Assembly (NCBI GenBank): GCA_938003835.1
Contig: CALKXJ010000002.1
Span: forward strand, 186,001-250,000
Direction: 5' to 3'
Source of the DNA: an uncultured Bryobacteraceae bacterium
GTDB lineage: Bacteria > Acidobacteriota > Terriglobia > Bryobacterales > Bryobacteraceae
Length of the DNA: 64,000 nucleotides
A model generated the notes under the pieces. That model searched no databases, was not told the DNA's origin, and saw only the letters and a program-made list of their open reading frames with translations. A program made the position numbers and the translations under genes. Below are positions 33,753 to 42,164 of this stretch, piece by piece (the stretch's first letter is position 1; each line of letters opens with the position of its first letter).

Positions 33753-35531
33753 TCAGCGGACTTGGAAATCTTCTTCCTGGATGAAGTTGGTCCACTCCTC
33801 GGTCCAGTTCACGTCGCCGAAGGCACCGATCCAGGTGGCCCACTGATCGAAGAAGCCGTCGTCGGGCGGCTGGACCCAGTTGGCCCGAAAGACCGGGGAG
33901 CCGAGCCGCGGCCGAAAATCGGGATCGGAGTACTCGAATGGCCGGCGCAACATGGGGTCAGCAACCAGAAAGTTGCGCCCTCGCCCGCGCTCGCCCCGGG
34001 CGAAGGGGCCGGCGGCGGAAGTGACCTGGCCCTCGAGTGTGTTGGGCCGGTTCGCCGCCTTGCCATTATCCCACAGAAGGATACCGTCCATGGTTAAGTC
34101 GCCCGAATCCAGGTTTTCCAGCGTACGGGTGTCCCGCAGGTCGATGCCGGCGGTAATCCAGTTGTAGGAGATGATGTTGTTAAAGACGCCGCCGGCGCCA
34201 CGTCGCAGGAAGATGCCTGCCACGCCCGTGCCCTCGTCCGCCGACTGCGTAAAGCGGTCGCCGGCTCCGACCAGGGTCACGTTGTAGAACTTGGGTGCAT
34301 TCAGCGGGCGCAGCGCGTGGTTAGTCTCGTTGTTGTCCATCTCGAAGCCCCGATTCCCGTTGTCGGCATTGACCAGCGCCACGGCGTGCTGGACCCTGCC
34401 CCGCCAACCGATCTGGCCATCGAAGTAGTCGTCTCGCGCGTAGGTGGCGACGAGGTACTTGGCGTCGTTCGTGCCACCGAACCATTCGAAGGCGTCGTCG
34501 AAGCCGTAGCTAACCTGTAAATACTCGCTGACGGTTTTGGTGCCGCAGGAGCCCCAGGTGATCCCGTTGACCTCGTTGTTCGGCTGAAACTCGGCGCCGG
34601 CAAATTCGACACGGACGTAACGGAGCGTCCCGCAGTCATGCGCGTCATCGTTGCCGCCGTAGCGGGAGTCCGGCGCATCGGGCAGCCCCTCGATCGGCCC
34701 CTCGCCCGTAGGCCAGTTATTGGTGGCCCGCCCCAGCAGGATCAGGCCGCCCCAGTCGCCAGGCTTGCGCTGGCCGAACGGCTGCGAGCTGGTCATGATG
34801 ATCGGCCGGCTCCGAGTTCCGTTGGCGACGATCCGGCCGCTGCGCGTTACGACGATGGCCGAGGGCGGCTGGGAGCCGGGCATGCCAATGACAAACGTGC
34901 CGGGCTCGATCGTCAGGGTGGCGTTATTGCGTACGTAAACGAGCCCGCTCACCCGGTAGGCTTTCGTGTTGACCCAGGTGGTGCTGGTCTCGATATTACC
35001 GGAAACGTTCACCTCGCCGTCGACGACGCCGAATTTGAAGTATGCCGCTTTGACGATACGGGTGCCCGTGTAATCGCGAAGCTGAACGACGATGGTATGC
35101 ATGCCGAGCTCATTCGGCGCGGTCAGCGTAGCCATCACCTGCTTGTCGACAGGCTGAAGCCGCGTGATCAGGAAGCCCTGCGACAGGCTGTTGCCAAAGA
35201 TGTCTGCGGGCTCGGTTCCGCCGCCCGGCAGGTAGGTGCGGGCTCCGGTCTGATTGTTCTGCCGGTAAGCCACCAGCGTGTACGGGAAAAAGTCGTTGTA
35301 CGGCTTGACGGTCCAGCGGACCGTGACGGTTTCCCCGGGACGGTAGACATACTTGTCCGTCCAGACCCACATCGCGGCCGTGGTTTCGAACTGGTCGATA
35401 CCGGCCAGCTCTCGGCGCGCCTCGTCCTCGCTGACGGCGGCGAATCGCATCGCGCCGCCGGCCGCCATCATCGCCGCAGCCAGCAGGAGGCCAACCGAGA
35501 CAACTCGGACCAGCTGTTTGCTCATGCTCAC
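33753..35531 (-). CDS. Secreted beta-helix-like protein paired with TonB receptor
   Basis: 592 residues. The GTG at 35531 was chosen because AGGAG lies eight bases upstream; the ATG at 35525 is the alternative. Signal peptide: LVRVVSVGLLLAAAMMAAGG. An N-terminal beta domain (about 35-170, VTVRWTVKPYNDFFPYTLVAYRQ) precedes a repeat-like parallel beta-helix region (about 180-480) with KPGDWGGLILLGRATNNWPT, LRYVRVEFAGAEFQPNNEVN, VSYGFDDAFEWFGGTNDAKY and RGFEMDNNETNHAL. These strings match a family of secreted proteins seen next to TonB-dependent receptors in several phyla. No enzymatic residues are recognised. It is the last gene of the operon 39114-33753 and lies 33 bases after the receptor. 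Confidence 0.82.
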   Translation of the reverse strand: MSMSKQLVRVVSVGLLLAAAMMAAGGAMRFAAVSEDEARRELAGIDQFETTAAMWVWTDKYVYRPGETVTVRWTVKPYNDFFPYTLVAYRQNNQTGARTYLPGGGTEPADIFGNSLSQGFLITRLQPVDKQVMATLTAPNELGMHTIVVQLRDYTGTRIVKAAYFKFGVVDGEVNVSGNIETSTTWVNTKAYRVSGLVYVRNNATLTIEPGTFVIGMPGSQPPSAIVVTRSGRIVANGTRSRPIIMTSSQPFGQRKPGDWGGLILLGRATNNWPTGEGPIEGLPDAPDSRYGGNDDAHDCGTLRYVRVEFAGAEFQPNNEVNGITWGSCGTKTVSEYLQVSYGFDDAFEWFGGTNDAKYLVATYARDDYFDGQIGWRGRVQHAVALVNADNGNRGFEMDNNETNHALRPLNAPKFYNVTLVGAGDRFTQSADEGTGVAGIFLRRGAGGVFNNIISYNWITAGIDLRDTRTLENLDSGDLTMDGILLWDNGKAANRPNTLEGQVTSAAGPFARGERGRGRNFLVADPMLRRPFEYSDPDFRPRLGSPVFRANWVQPPDDGFFDQWATWIGAFGDVNWTEEWTNFIQEEDFQVR

Positions 35532-35564
35532 GGAATCCTCTCCTTGATGGGTGAAATTGATTTG

Positions 35565-38330
35565 TTAGAAAATCGAATAACTTGTGCCGATCGTGAAGGT
35601 TCGGCCCAGTCGATAACTGCGCTGCAGAATATCGGCCTGCGTCCAACGGTAATGATTGTTACCCAAGTTTTCGGCGGCGAACCGCAGCGACCACTTGCCT
35701 CCTTCCTTGATGTCGAACTGATAGACAAGGTCCAGGAAGGTATTGCCTTCCTGGTAGATATCGGCCAAGCCGATGCTGCCGACGTCGCTCAGTCGGCGGG
35801 AGGTGTAGTTCAGGTAAAAGCGCGTCGAGGAGCGCCACTGCGGCTTAGCCCATTCAGTGATCAGATTGGCCACGTAGCGCGACTGCCCCATCAGAGGCCG
35901 CTCCAGCGTGGTCAGGATGCCCCGCTGTGACTCCGGAATCTTCACCTGGGAGTCGACAAAGGTGAAGTTCGAGACCACAGTGAACGGAGTCAAGCGCGGG
36001 TGCACCGCGCCAAGTCGCCGCCGAAATTCGACCTCGAAGCCGGAGTTTCGGGCCGAGTCAGCGTTGAGGAAAGTCTGGCGCAGGTCGGAGGTCGTGGGCT
36101 GGATGGTGACCTCGATCGGGTCGTCAAAGCGCTTGTAGAAGAAGCTGGCCGCGAGCAGTTGATCGCCGCCCAGAAACCACTCCCAGCGCACATCATAATT
36201 GTCGATTTTGGCGCGCAGCAGATTGGGATTGCCGACGACGTTAAACCCGCCTAGTACGTTGGTGAAATCGAACGGAGACAGCTCGCGAAAGTCGGGGCGG
36301 GACAGGGTGCGGCCGAAGCCGAAGCGCAGGTTTTGCCGGGGCGTCAGCGCGTAGATGAGATTGACCGCCGGCAGAGGATCACGATTGACCAGCTCGGCGA
36401 TCGCCGGAACGGATCCGGGTACGAGGGGATCGATCGTGGTGACGCGAATCGAGGCGTCTTCGACGCGCAGGCCCCCGATCAGCCGCCACCGGGAACCCAG
36501 CGTCAGGTCGGCCATGGCAAAGCCGCCGTAGATCTCCATGTCGGCGCTATAGGTGTCCGTCCCCCGGGTGACCTCGCGGATCACGAAGCCGTCCGGCCGG
36601 ATGTTGTCCGGGCCGAACAGAAGGTTCGACGGCAGCGTAAAGTCGAGCGTGGCCGTGCGCACGGGCGCAAAGCGGAAGCGCCGCGCCAGGAAGTTGCGGT
36701 CCCGGAAGGAGCTTCGGAAGCCCAGTTTCAGAACGCCCGAAAGGGGCCCGCGATAAAACGGCGTCGACCACTCCAGGAGCGGCTCGTAGATTTTGTCGTT
36801 TAGGTTATTGAAGAAGCGCAGGCCGGATTGGGGCATCGCGCTGAAGGCCAGCTTGCCGTCGCTGCGCGGGGTGCGAAAGACCTCCCGCAGGTCCGGCTCG
36901 TCACGCTCCGAGGTGGAATAGGTAAACTGCCAGCGCAGGAGACTGTTGCCGAGACGCGCCAAGGCATGCTCGCCCTCCACGGAACTCGATAGCAGGCCGC
37001 GCTCGATGTAGCGGAGCCGCTGCGATCCAATGTAGGTGTCGACGCCGCCGTTATAGCCGAAGAAAGACCGAGCCTCTTTGTCCGTGTCACGCGTCAGCGT
37101 ATTGCGGAAGATCAGCTTGTTTGCCGACGTCAGCCGCAGCGCGGCGTTCAGCACGCCGCCCAGCCGGGCCGACTCCACATCGGCAGTATAGTCGGGATAT
37201 TCGGTGTTGATCTTTGCTTCACCACCCCCGATGTTGACCAGGTAACGCTGAAGCTCCTGATAACGCTGCGGCTTGTTGGAGAAGGTCAGAGCGCCGACCA
37301 GCCCCAGTCGCCCGAAGGTGTCCCCTCCCACCATCGAGTACGTCTGTTGGGGCCGCATCGATTGGATCGTATATGGCTCCCAGTTCCGGGCGAACGCTTC
37401 ACCGAACTGCTCAAATTCCTGCTGGGTAAACCGGCCGGGGAACAGACGGTCATTGGCGGGGATGAGCCCTGGGAGGCGGCGCGTGCCGTCATCAAAGCCG
37501 AAGAAGTCCCACCGGCCGCCCTGATACGTTTGGAAATTCTGGAACGTGGTGCGCGTGTTAAACCCGTAGGAGGTGCTCAGCCGGAAAGTCCGCCGCGCCG
37601 GAAATTCCACCGTGTGCATCTGTACCAGGCCGCCGGAGAATTCCCCGGGCAGATCCGGCGAGTAGGTTTTGAGCACTTTGATGCTGTCGATCAGGTGAGC
37701 CGGGAACAGATCGAGCGGCACGACGCGGCGCTCCGGTTCCGTGGTCGGAATCAGGGCGTTGTTGAGCATCGTGGCGCTATACCGCTCGCCCAGACCACGG
37801 ACATAGACGTAACCGCCGTCCACGATGGAGACGCCGGTGACCTTCATCAGCGCCGCCGCGGCGTCCGAGGCGACCGACTTGCGGATCTCCTCTGCCGAAG
37901 TGCCGTCGCTGATGTTGGCCGCCAGGCGCCGTTCGGTGACCATGGCCTCGGCTGTGGCAGCAACCGAGGTGATTCGCTCCACAACGTCGACCGTCGTCAC
38001 ATCGGAGGCGAGCGCCAGCACGGCGCTCGCGTCGGATACCTCTCCACTTTTAACCGTGACCGCGTCGATCTGAACCGGCAGGTACCGGGGGGCAGTGACC
38101 TTCAGCGTGTAGACGCCAGGAGCCAGCTCGAAGCGGAACGTCCCGTCGCTGTTGGAAACCGTTCTGACGCCGGTGAGCTCTACCACCTCAACCGTAGCGC
38201 CGGCAATCAGCCGGCCGCTCTTGGCGTCGTACAAGGAGCCGGTGATCGTGCCTGTCGGCCCCTGTTGCGCCGCCGCGATGCCGGCTAGGCAGAGCGCGGC
38301 GAGCGACCTCCACAGAAAGCGTTCCATCAT
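35565..38330 (-). CDS. TonB-dependent receptor with carboxypeptidase-regulatory domain
   Basis: 921 residues. Signal peptide LWRSLAALCLAGIAAAQ; carboxypeptidase-regulatory-like domain at about 22-105 (GTITGSLYDAKSGRLIAGATV); plug domain with DGGYVYVRGLGERYSATML and TTEPERRVVPLDLFPAHLID, followed by KTYSPDLPGEFSGGLVQM; barrel ending FTIGTSYSIF. The RGLGERYS...PERRVVPLDLFP plug signature differs from the two giant Oar-like receptors at 15063 and 18987 and is typical of receptors accompanied by a secreted beta-helix protein, as here. Transported compound unknown. Located 22 bases after the TIGR03437 gene and probably under the PhoB-like regulator's control. Confidence 0.93.
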   Translation of the reverse strand: MMERFLWRSLAALCLAGIAAAQQGPTGTITGSLYDAKSGRLIAGATVEVVELTGVRTVSNSDGTFRFELAPGVYTLKVTAPRYLPVQIDAVTVKSGEVSDASAVLALASDVTTVDVVERITSVAATAEAMVTERRLAANISDGTSAEEIRKSVASDAAAALMKVTGVSIVDGGYVYVRGLGERYSATMLNNALIPTTEPERRVVPLDLFPAHLIDSIKVLKTYSPDLPGEFSGGLVQMHTVEFPARRTFRLSTSYGFNTRTTFQNFQTYQGGRWDFFGFDDGTRRLPGLIPANDRLFPGRFTQQEFEQFGEAFARNWEPYTIQSMRPQQTYSMVGGDTFGRLGLVGALTFSNKPQRYQELQRYLVNIGGGEAKINTEYPDYTADVESARLGGVLNAALRLTSANKLIFRNTLTRDTDKEARSFFGYNGGVDTYIGSQRLRYIERGLLSSSVEGEHALARLGNSLLRWQFTYSTSERDEPDLREVFRTPRSDGKLAFSAMPQSGLRFFNNLNDKIYEPLLEWSTPFYRGPLSGVLKLGFRSSFRDRNFLARRFRFAPVRTATLDFTLPSNLLFGPDNIRPDGFVIREVTRGTDTYSADMEIYGGFAMADLTLGSRWRLIGGLRVEDASIRVTTIDPLVPGSVPAIAELVNRDPLPAVNLIYALTPRQNLRFGFGRTLSRPDFRELSPFDFTNVLGGFNVVGNPNLLRAKIDNYDVRWEWFLGGDQLLAASFFYKRFDDPIEVTIQPTTSDLRQTFLNADSARNSGFEVEFRRRLGAVHPRLTPFTVVSNFTFVDSQVKIPESQRGILTTLERPLMGQSRYVANLITEWAKPQWRSSTRFYLNYTSRRLSDVGSIGLADIYQEGNTFLDLVYQFDIKEGGKWSLRFAAENLGNNHYRWTQADILQRSYRLGRTFTIGTSYSIF

Positions 38331-38352
38331 GGCATTGTCCCCGCGTAGAAAA

Positions 38353-39114
38353 TTAGGGCTCCACCCAAAAGATGACAGGATTGCTGGTCATGCCCCGATA
38401 ACGGACAAAGAGCGGCACCGGACCGGCAATGTAGGGCTTATCCGGCACGCGTGCATTGATCTGCCACAAGCCGGGGAACAGTGGCATCAGGCCGCTGAAG
38501 AGCACTTCCGCACGATCCACCGAGATGTAGACCTCCGGCTTTTCCACCGTCTCCACCAACTCGGTCGGAGCCTGTCCATCCGGGATCGATCGGCTCAGGC
38601 CGGTGCCCGCCCCAGTCAAGGCAATCGTGATGACCCCACCCCGTTGAGCTGGCGTGGCCGAGAGCGCGTAGGCGTTATCCCGAGCTCTGCGGACGCCGCC
38701 CGCGTTCAGGCCGTCCACGATACCGAAAAAGATTCCGGGCGCTTCCGCGAAGACGTCGAACCTGCCCTGTCCGACCACTCTTCCGTCGCGCGTCACCTGG
38801 ATTTCGCGGCGGCCGACTTGCGCGGCCTGGGGAACCACGAAGGCGACGACTTGCTCTGAGGTTGCATAGAGCGGCGCCGCTACGCCCTGCACAAACACTT
38901 GCACCCCCCCGAGTGAGGTCGGCAGCGGCCCGGTGAGATCCGCGCTGGCCCGAGGGAAGCCCGCGAAGTTGCCGAAAACCTGCGCGTAGGAGCCGGGCGC
39001 GATCGGGAAACCAGGCTGGAAGCTGGCCCCGTTGACCACGGTCACCGGGACTTGGGCGTGCAGGCTCAGCGTGAGAGCGATAAGGCAGAAGGAGGTTGCA
39101 AGCGTCTGTCGCAT
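38353..39114 (-). CDS. Secreted protein with TIGR03437 (Solibacter-type) domain
   Basis: 253 residues, signal peptide TLATSFCLIALTLSLHAQ. Almost the whole mature protein is the TIGR03437 domain, usually found as a C-terminal module of large secreted acidobacterial proteins: VVNGASFQPGFPIAPGSYAQ, GPLPTSLGGVQVFVQGVAAPL, YATSEQVVAFVVPQAAQVG, then a second half ending PYIAGPVPLFVRYRGMTSNP. Free-standing occurrence is less common. It is the first gene of the TonB operon, starting 89 bases after the response regulator stop. Function unknown; surface or periplasmic. Confidence 0.85.
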   Translation of the reverse strand: MRQTLATSFCLIALTLSLHAQVPVTVVNGASFQPGFPIAPGSYAQVFGNFAGFPRASADLTGPLPTSLGGVQVFVQGVAAPLYATSEQVVAFVVPQAAQVGRREIQVTRDGRVVGQGRFDVFAEAPGIFFGIVDGLNAGGVRRARDNAYALSATPAQRGGVITIALTGAGTGLSRSIPDGQAPTELVETVEKPEVYISVDRAEVLFSGLMPLFPGLWQINARVPDKPYIAGPVPLFVRYRGMTSNPVIFWVEP

Positions 39115-39139
39115 CAGCTGCGAGCTTAGCGCGGATGGT

Positions 39140-39161
39140 GTTACAAGTAGACTACAGAAAA
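39140..39161. promoter_or_regulatory. Weak 11-bp-periodic repeat upstream of the TIGR03437-TonB operon
   Basis: On the plus strand GTTACAAG at 39140 and ACTACAGA at 39151 share TACA-type cores exactly 11 bases apart, the spacing used by PhoB/OmpR-type dimers. It lies 26 bases before the start codon at 39114. It resembles the stronger array at 39962-39990. Confidence 0.35.
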
Positions 39162-39203
39162 GAGAAAAATTAGATACAGGCCGGCCCTCACACCGGCCCA
39201 GCC

Positions 39204-39938
39204 TCAGGCGCGCGAGCTGACCGTCTCTTCACGAGCCGCTTCAGGCACGTGCTTGAAGCTATAGCCGAAGCCCCGAACCGAGCGGATCAGTGCGGGATGG
39301 GCGGGATCTTTCTCGATCTTTTGCCGTAGGCGGAGAATATAGACGTCCACCGTGCGGTCGGTGACCGCGCGATCGTGCCCCCAGACGGCGTTGAGCAGCT
39401 GCTCGCGGCTGAAGACGACGCCCGGACGCGCCATCAGGTATTCAAGCAAGCGAAACTCGGTCGCTGTGAGCTGGATCTCCCGGCCGTCCAGGCGGACGGT
39501 ACACCCGCTGCGATCGAGCTCCAGACCGGCCGCTTTCAACAGCCGCGGCGCCAGGCTCGGGGCGCGGAACTGGATCTTGATGCGGGCGATCAGCTCGCGC
39601 ACAAAGAACGGCTTCACAATGTAGTCGTTGGCGCCGAGTTCGAGCCCCACGATCCGGTCGGCCTCCGAGGCGCGTGCCGTGAGGAAAATCACCGGAATGT
39701 GCGCCAGCTCCGGATGAGCCCGGATCCCCTTGCAGATGTCCAGACCGTCGGAGTCGGGCAACATAATATCGAGCAGGATCAGATCAGGCCGCTCGCGTAA
39801 ACACAGCTCGATCGCCCCCTTGCCGGTCTGAGAGCCCACCAGGGCAAAACCCTCTTTTTCCAGGTTGTATTTGAGCAGGGCGAACAGATCAGCGTCGTCT
39901 TCGATTAAGGCGATTTTCTTCTTTGGTGCGGACGACAT
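39204..39938 (-). CDS. phoB: OmpR/PhoB-family response regulator
   Basis: 244 residues. Receiver domain 8-125 with the acidic pair Glu13-Asp14-Asp15, phosphoacceptor Asp57 (LILLDIMLP), and Lys in YIVKPF; winged-helix effector about 140-230 (LTATEFRLLEYLMARPGVVFSREQLLNAVWG, VDVYILRLRQKIEKDPAHPALI, RGFGYSF). All active-site residues are present. It follows its kinase gene by 37 bases. The name phoB reflects the closest pattern (PhoB-type effector plus PhoR-type partner); the real stimulus is not shown by sequence. It probably binds the GTTAC array overlapping its own upstream region and the related site before the TonB operon. Confidence 0.85.
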   Translation of the reverse strand: MSSAPKKKIALIEDDADLFALLKYNLEKEGFALVGSQTGKGAIELCLRERPDLILLDIMLPDSDGLDICKGIRAHPELAHIPVIFLTARASEADRIVGLELGANDYIVKPFFVRELIARIKIQFRAPSLAPRLLKAAGLELDRSGCTVRLDGREIQLTATEFRLLEYLMARPGVVFSREQLLNAVWGHDRAVTDRTVDVYILRLRQKIEKDPAHPALIRSVRGFGYSFKHVPEAAREETVSSRA

Positions 39939-39961
39939 CTGTCCTTAACTTAACCCGCCTA

Positions 39962-39990
39962 CTGTTACAAAAAAGTTACGAATAGGTTAA
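39962..39990. promoter_or_regulatory. PhoB-box-like array: three GTTA repeats at 11-bp spacing
   Basis: On the plus strand GTTAC (39964), GTTAC (39975) and GTTAA (39986) recur at exact 11-bp intervals, separated by A-rich spacers; CTGTTAC-AAAA-AAGTTAC resembles the PHO box CTGTCAT-AWAW-CTGTCAY. It spans the kinase stop codon and sits 24-52 bases upstream of the response regulator start, so it is suited to autoregulation. Confidence 0.55.
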
Positions 39991-41466
39991 CTCCTCCTTC
40001 AAGGAGCTCTCCTCGTCCAAGCCCAGATCGTCCATCGGCAGCGTGAAGGCGAAGGTCGAGCCCCGGCCCAACTCGCTATCCACTCGCACCGACCCCCCTT
40101 GCGACCGCACCAGGTGCTTGACGATTGCCAGTCCCAGACCGGTGCCGCCCAGCGCGCGCGAGCGGGCTTTGTCGACACGGTAGAAGCGTTCGAACAGGCG
40201 CGGCAGGTCTTCCTTGGGGATTCCGGGCCCGGTATCCTCGACAGCGATCTCCACGTAGCGCGGCGCGCCGTCCCGTGGGGCCAGCACGCTCGCCGAAACC
40301 CGGATCCGCCCCCCCTCCTGAGTGTACTTGATGGCGTTATCGAGCAGGTTGCTCAGCGCCTGGTGAACCGCCTCGGCGTCACAGAAGACCTCGGTCGCCG
40401 GAGGCGCCGGCTCGAACGTCACGGTCAGGTTCTTCGCCTGGGCCAGCGGCCGCAGCGCGTCGACACAATCCTCGATGAGGCGGTTGACGTAGTAGGAGGC
40501 AAACTGAAAGCGCTGGAGTTTGAGCTCGATTCGGGAGAGCGTCAACAGATCCCGGGTGAGGTTGCCGAGCCGCTCGGCGTTCTGGCGAATGATTTCGAGG
40601 AACCGCACGTTGTGCTCCGGGTCGTGGATGGCTCCGGCCAGCAGCGTCTCCGTGTAGCCCTGAATCGAGGCCAGCGGCGTGCGCAGCTCGTGCGAGACGT
40701 TGATGACGAAGTCTTTGCGGATCTGCTCGAGCTTTTCGAGCTCGGCATGCTCGCGCTTGAGCTGGTCAAAGGTTGTCTCAAGCTTCTGGGCCGTCTCATC
40801 CAGTTTGCGGGCCAGTTGCGCGAACTCGTTTGTGCCTTTCCAATTCAGCCGGCGATGGAAGCCCCCGTCGGCAAGCTGACCCGCAAAGTCGATGATGGCG
40901 CCCAGCCGCGAGGAGGCGTAGCGCGCAAATACCGCAGCGATGAGCATGACCGGCAAGAAGGCCAGCGTTACCGAGCGAAGGATCTCCCGGCGCAGGTTGG
41001 CCACGCGCTGTTCAACATCGGCAAGAGGCACCGCCAGGCGGAGCGCTCCGGTTTCGACCGGGATGGCGACGTAGAGCGACTGGATGCCGACGGTCGGACT
41101 GTAGCGTTCCATCGAACCGATGCGGCCGGCGAGCGCCGCAGCGATCTCCGGCCTCTGCGCGTGGTTCTCCATGTGAGCCGGATCCGCATCGGTGTCAGCC
41201 AGCACGCGGCCATCCCGGGCGACCAGCGTCAGCCGCACGCCGGTCTCGCGGGCCAGGGTGTGCAGGCGCGTCGGCGTGGGCTCGGCCAATCCTTCCGGAA
41301 AAAGTTGCGCCAGCATCCGGGCCTTCTGCTCGAGCTCGCGGGTGCGCTCTTCAAGCAGAGTCGCTCGGGCCAAGGGGGGCACCAGTAGGTCCATCATCAC
41401 GACGCCCACGGTAAGGATTCCAGCCACTCCAATGATCAGTTTGAGGAAGATCCTGGCGGTGAGCAT
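39976..41466 (-). CDS. phoR: PhoR-like sensor histidine kinase
   Basis: 496 residues. Transmembrane segments at about 7-29 and 163-182 flank a periplasmic sensor domain of about 130 residues (VRLTLVARDGRVLADTDAD, a PAS/Cache-like fold); HAMP about 185-237; HisKA with His259 in VINVSHELRTPLASIQGYTE; HATPase with DNAIKYTQEGG (N box), VEDTGPGIP (G1), FERFYRVDKARSRALGGTGLGLAIVKHL (F and G2). All catalytic motifs are intact. It phosphorylates the regulator encoded next. PhoR-type assignment comes from the HAMP-HisKA layout and the partner; phosphate sensing is an inference, and no pst or phoU gene is in the window. Confidence 0.87.
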   Translation of the reverse strand: MLTARIFLKLIIGVAGILTVGVVMMDLLVPPLARATLLEERTRELEQKARMLAQLFPEGLAEPTPTRLHTLARETGVRLTLVARDGRVLADTDADPAHMENHAQRPEIAAALAGRIGSMERYSPTVGIQSLYVAIPVETGALRLAVPLADVEQRVANLRREILRSVTLAFLPVMLIAAVFARYASSRLGAIIDFAGQLADGGFHRRLNWKGTNEFAQLARKLDETAQKLETTFDQLKREHAELEKLEQIRKDFVINVSHELRTPLASIQGYTETLLAGAIHDPEHNVRFLEIIRQNAERLGNLTRDLLTLSRIELKLQRFQFASYYVNRLIEDCVDALRPLAQAKNLTVTFEPAPPATEVFCDAEAVHQALSNLLDNAIKYTQEGGRIRVSASVLAPRDGAPRYVEIAVEDTGPGIPKEDLPRLFERFYRVDKARSRALGGTGLGLAIVKHLVRSQGGSVRVDSELGRGSTFAFTLPMDDLGLDEESSLKEELTYS

Positions 41467-41486
41467 CGGGCTGACGATTCCTTTTC

Positions 41487-41517
41487 ATTGTACGCTGTGC
41501 GCGCCACGTTCGTGGCG
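41487..41517 (-). promoter_or_regulatory. Kinase promoter with palindrome at -35
   Basis: TACAAT on the minus strand (41492-41487) would start transcription near 41480, 14 bases before the kinase ATG. The inverted repeat CGCCACG-TT-CGTGGCG (41502-41517) lies over the -35 region. A further small hairpin, CTGTTT-TTC-AAACAG, is at 41556-41570. Confidence 0.4.
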
Positions 41518-41619
41518 GAGGCGAATTTTCGACGTCGGAGGGCAGCGTAAGGCCTCTGTTTTTCAAACAGATGCGATTGGCGATCGGACTGCCGGCACGG
41601 TCCGGCAGGGAGAAGGGAA

Positions 41620-42147
41620 ATGGTCTATTTGACGCTGTCGACGCCATGGGCCGATCGGGCGGACGAGCTGACCGCTCAGGGCCGGCCGCCCGGGATGACA
41701 GCCCGGCCCTACATGGTCGAGAACCGCTCCGAGGCGACGCCACCGGAGCCCACCGAGCCGTTTACCGCCGAGTACCTGCGGAGCCTCGAGGATCCGGCCG
41801 GATTCATGCAGACTCGGCTCGAAGCCTTGAACACACCCACCCCGGCGGTGGTGCACAGCGCAGCCGGAGGTGAACCGCTGCCGCTGAGTCCGGTCGGACT
41901 TTCCACCGCAGAGCAGGCACAGGCCATGCTCGCCCGTCTCCAACGACTGGGACTGGCGGTCGAGGAAGTTACGCTCCCGAGCTACGCACCGGGGCCTTTC
42001 AGCATCGACTACCGGGACGATCCGAGGCGCCCGTTTGAGATCGCGGGGATGAACGTCGGCTTACTCCTGCGGCTTTACGCCGCCTATCCCAAGGAGGTGG
42101 CCGAACAGATGATCCTCGATGAGTGGCGCCGGCTCAGTCCCGCCTGA
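41620..42147 (+). CDS. Hypothetical protein, 175 residues
   Basis: The ATG follows GGGAGAAGGG, a good ribosome site. The protein has no signal peptide, no transmembrane segment and no recognised domain. The N-terminal 60 residues are Pro/Glu/Thr-rich and probably flexible; the second half (STAEQAQAMLARLQRLGLAVEEV, then FEIAGMNVGLLLRLYAAYPKEVAEQMILDEW) looks like an alpha/beta domain with a C-terminal helix. It is divergent from the kinase and converges with the large secreted gene. Existence is supported by the ribosome site and by codon-consistent third-position GC; function unknown. Confidence 0.65.
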   Translation: MVYLTLSTPWADRADELTAQGRPPGMTARPYMVENRSEATPPEPTEPFTAEYLRSLEDPAGFMQTRLEALNTPTPAVVHSAAGGEPLPLSPVGLSTAEQAQAMLARLQRLGLAVEEVTLPSYAPGPFSIDYRDDPRRPFEIAGMNVGLLLRLYAAYPKEVAEQMILDEWRRLSPA

Positions 42148-42164
42148 GCCGGCGCCGCCGGCGG

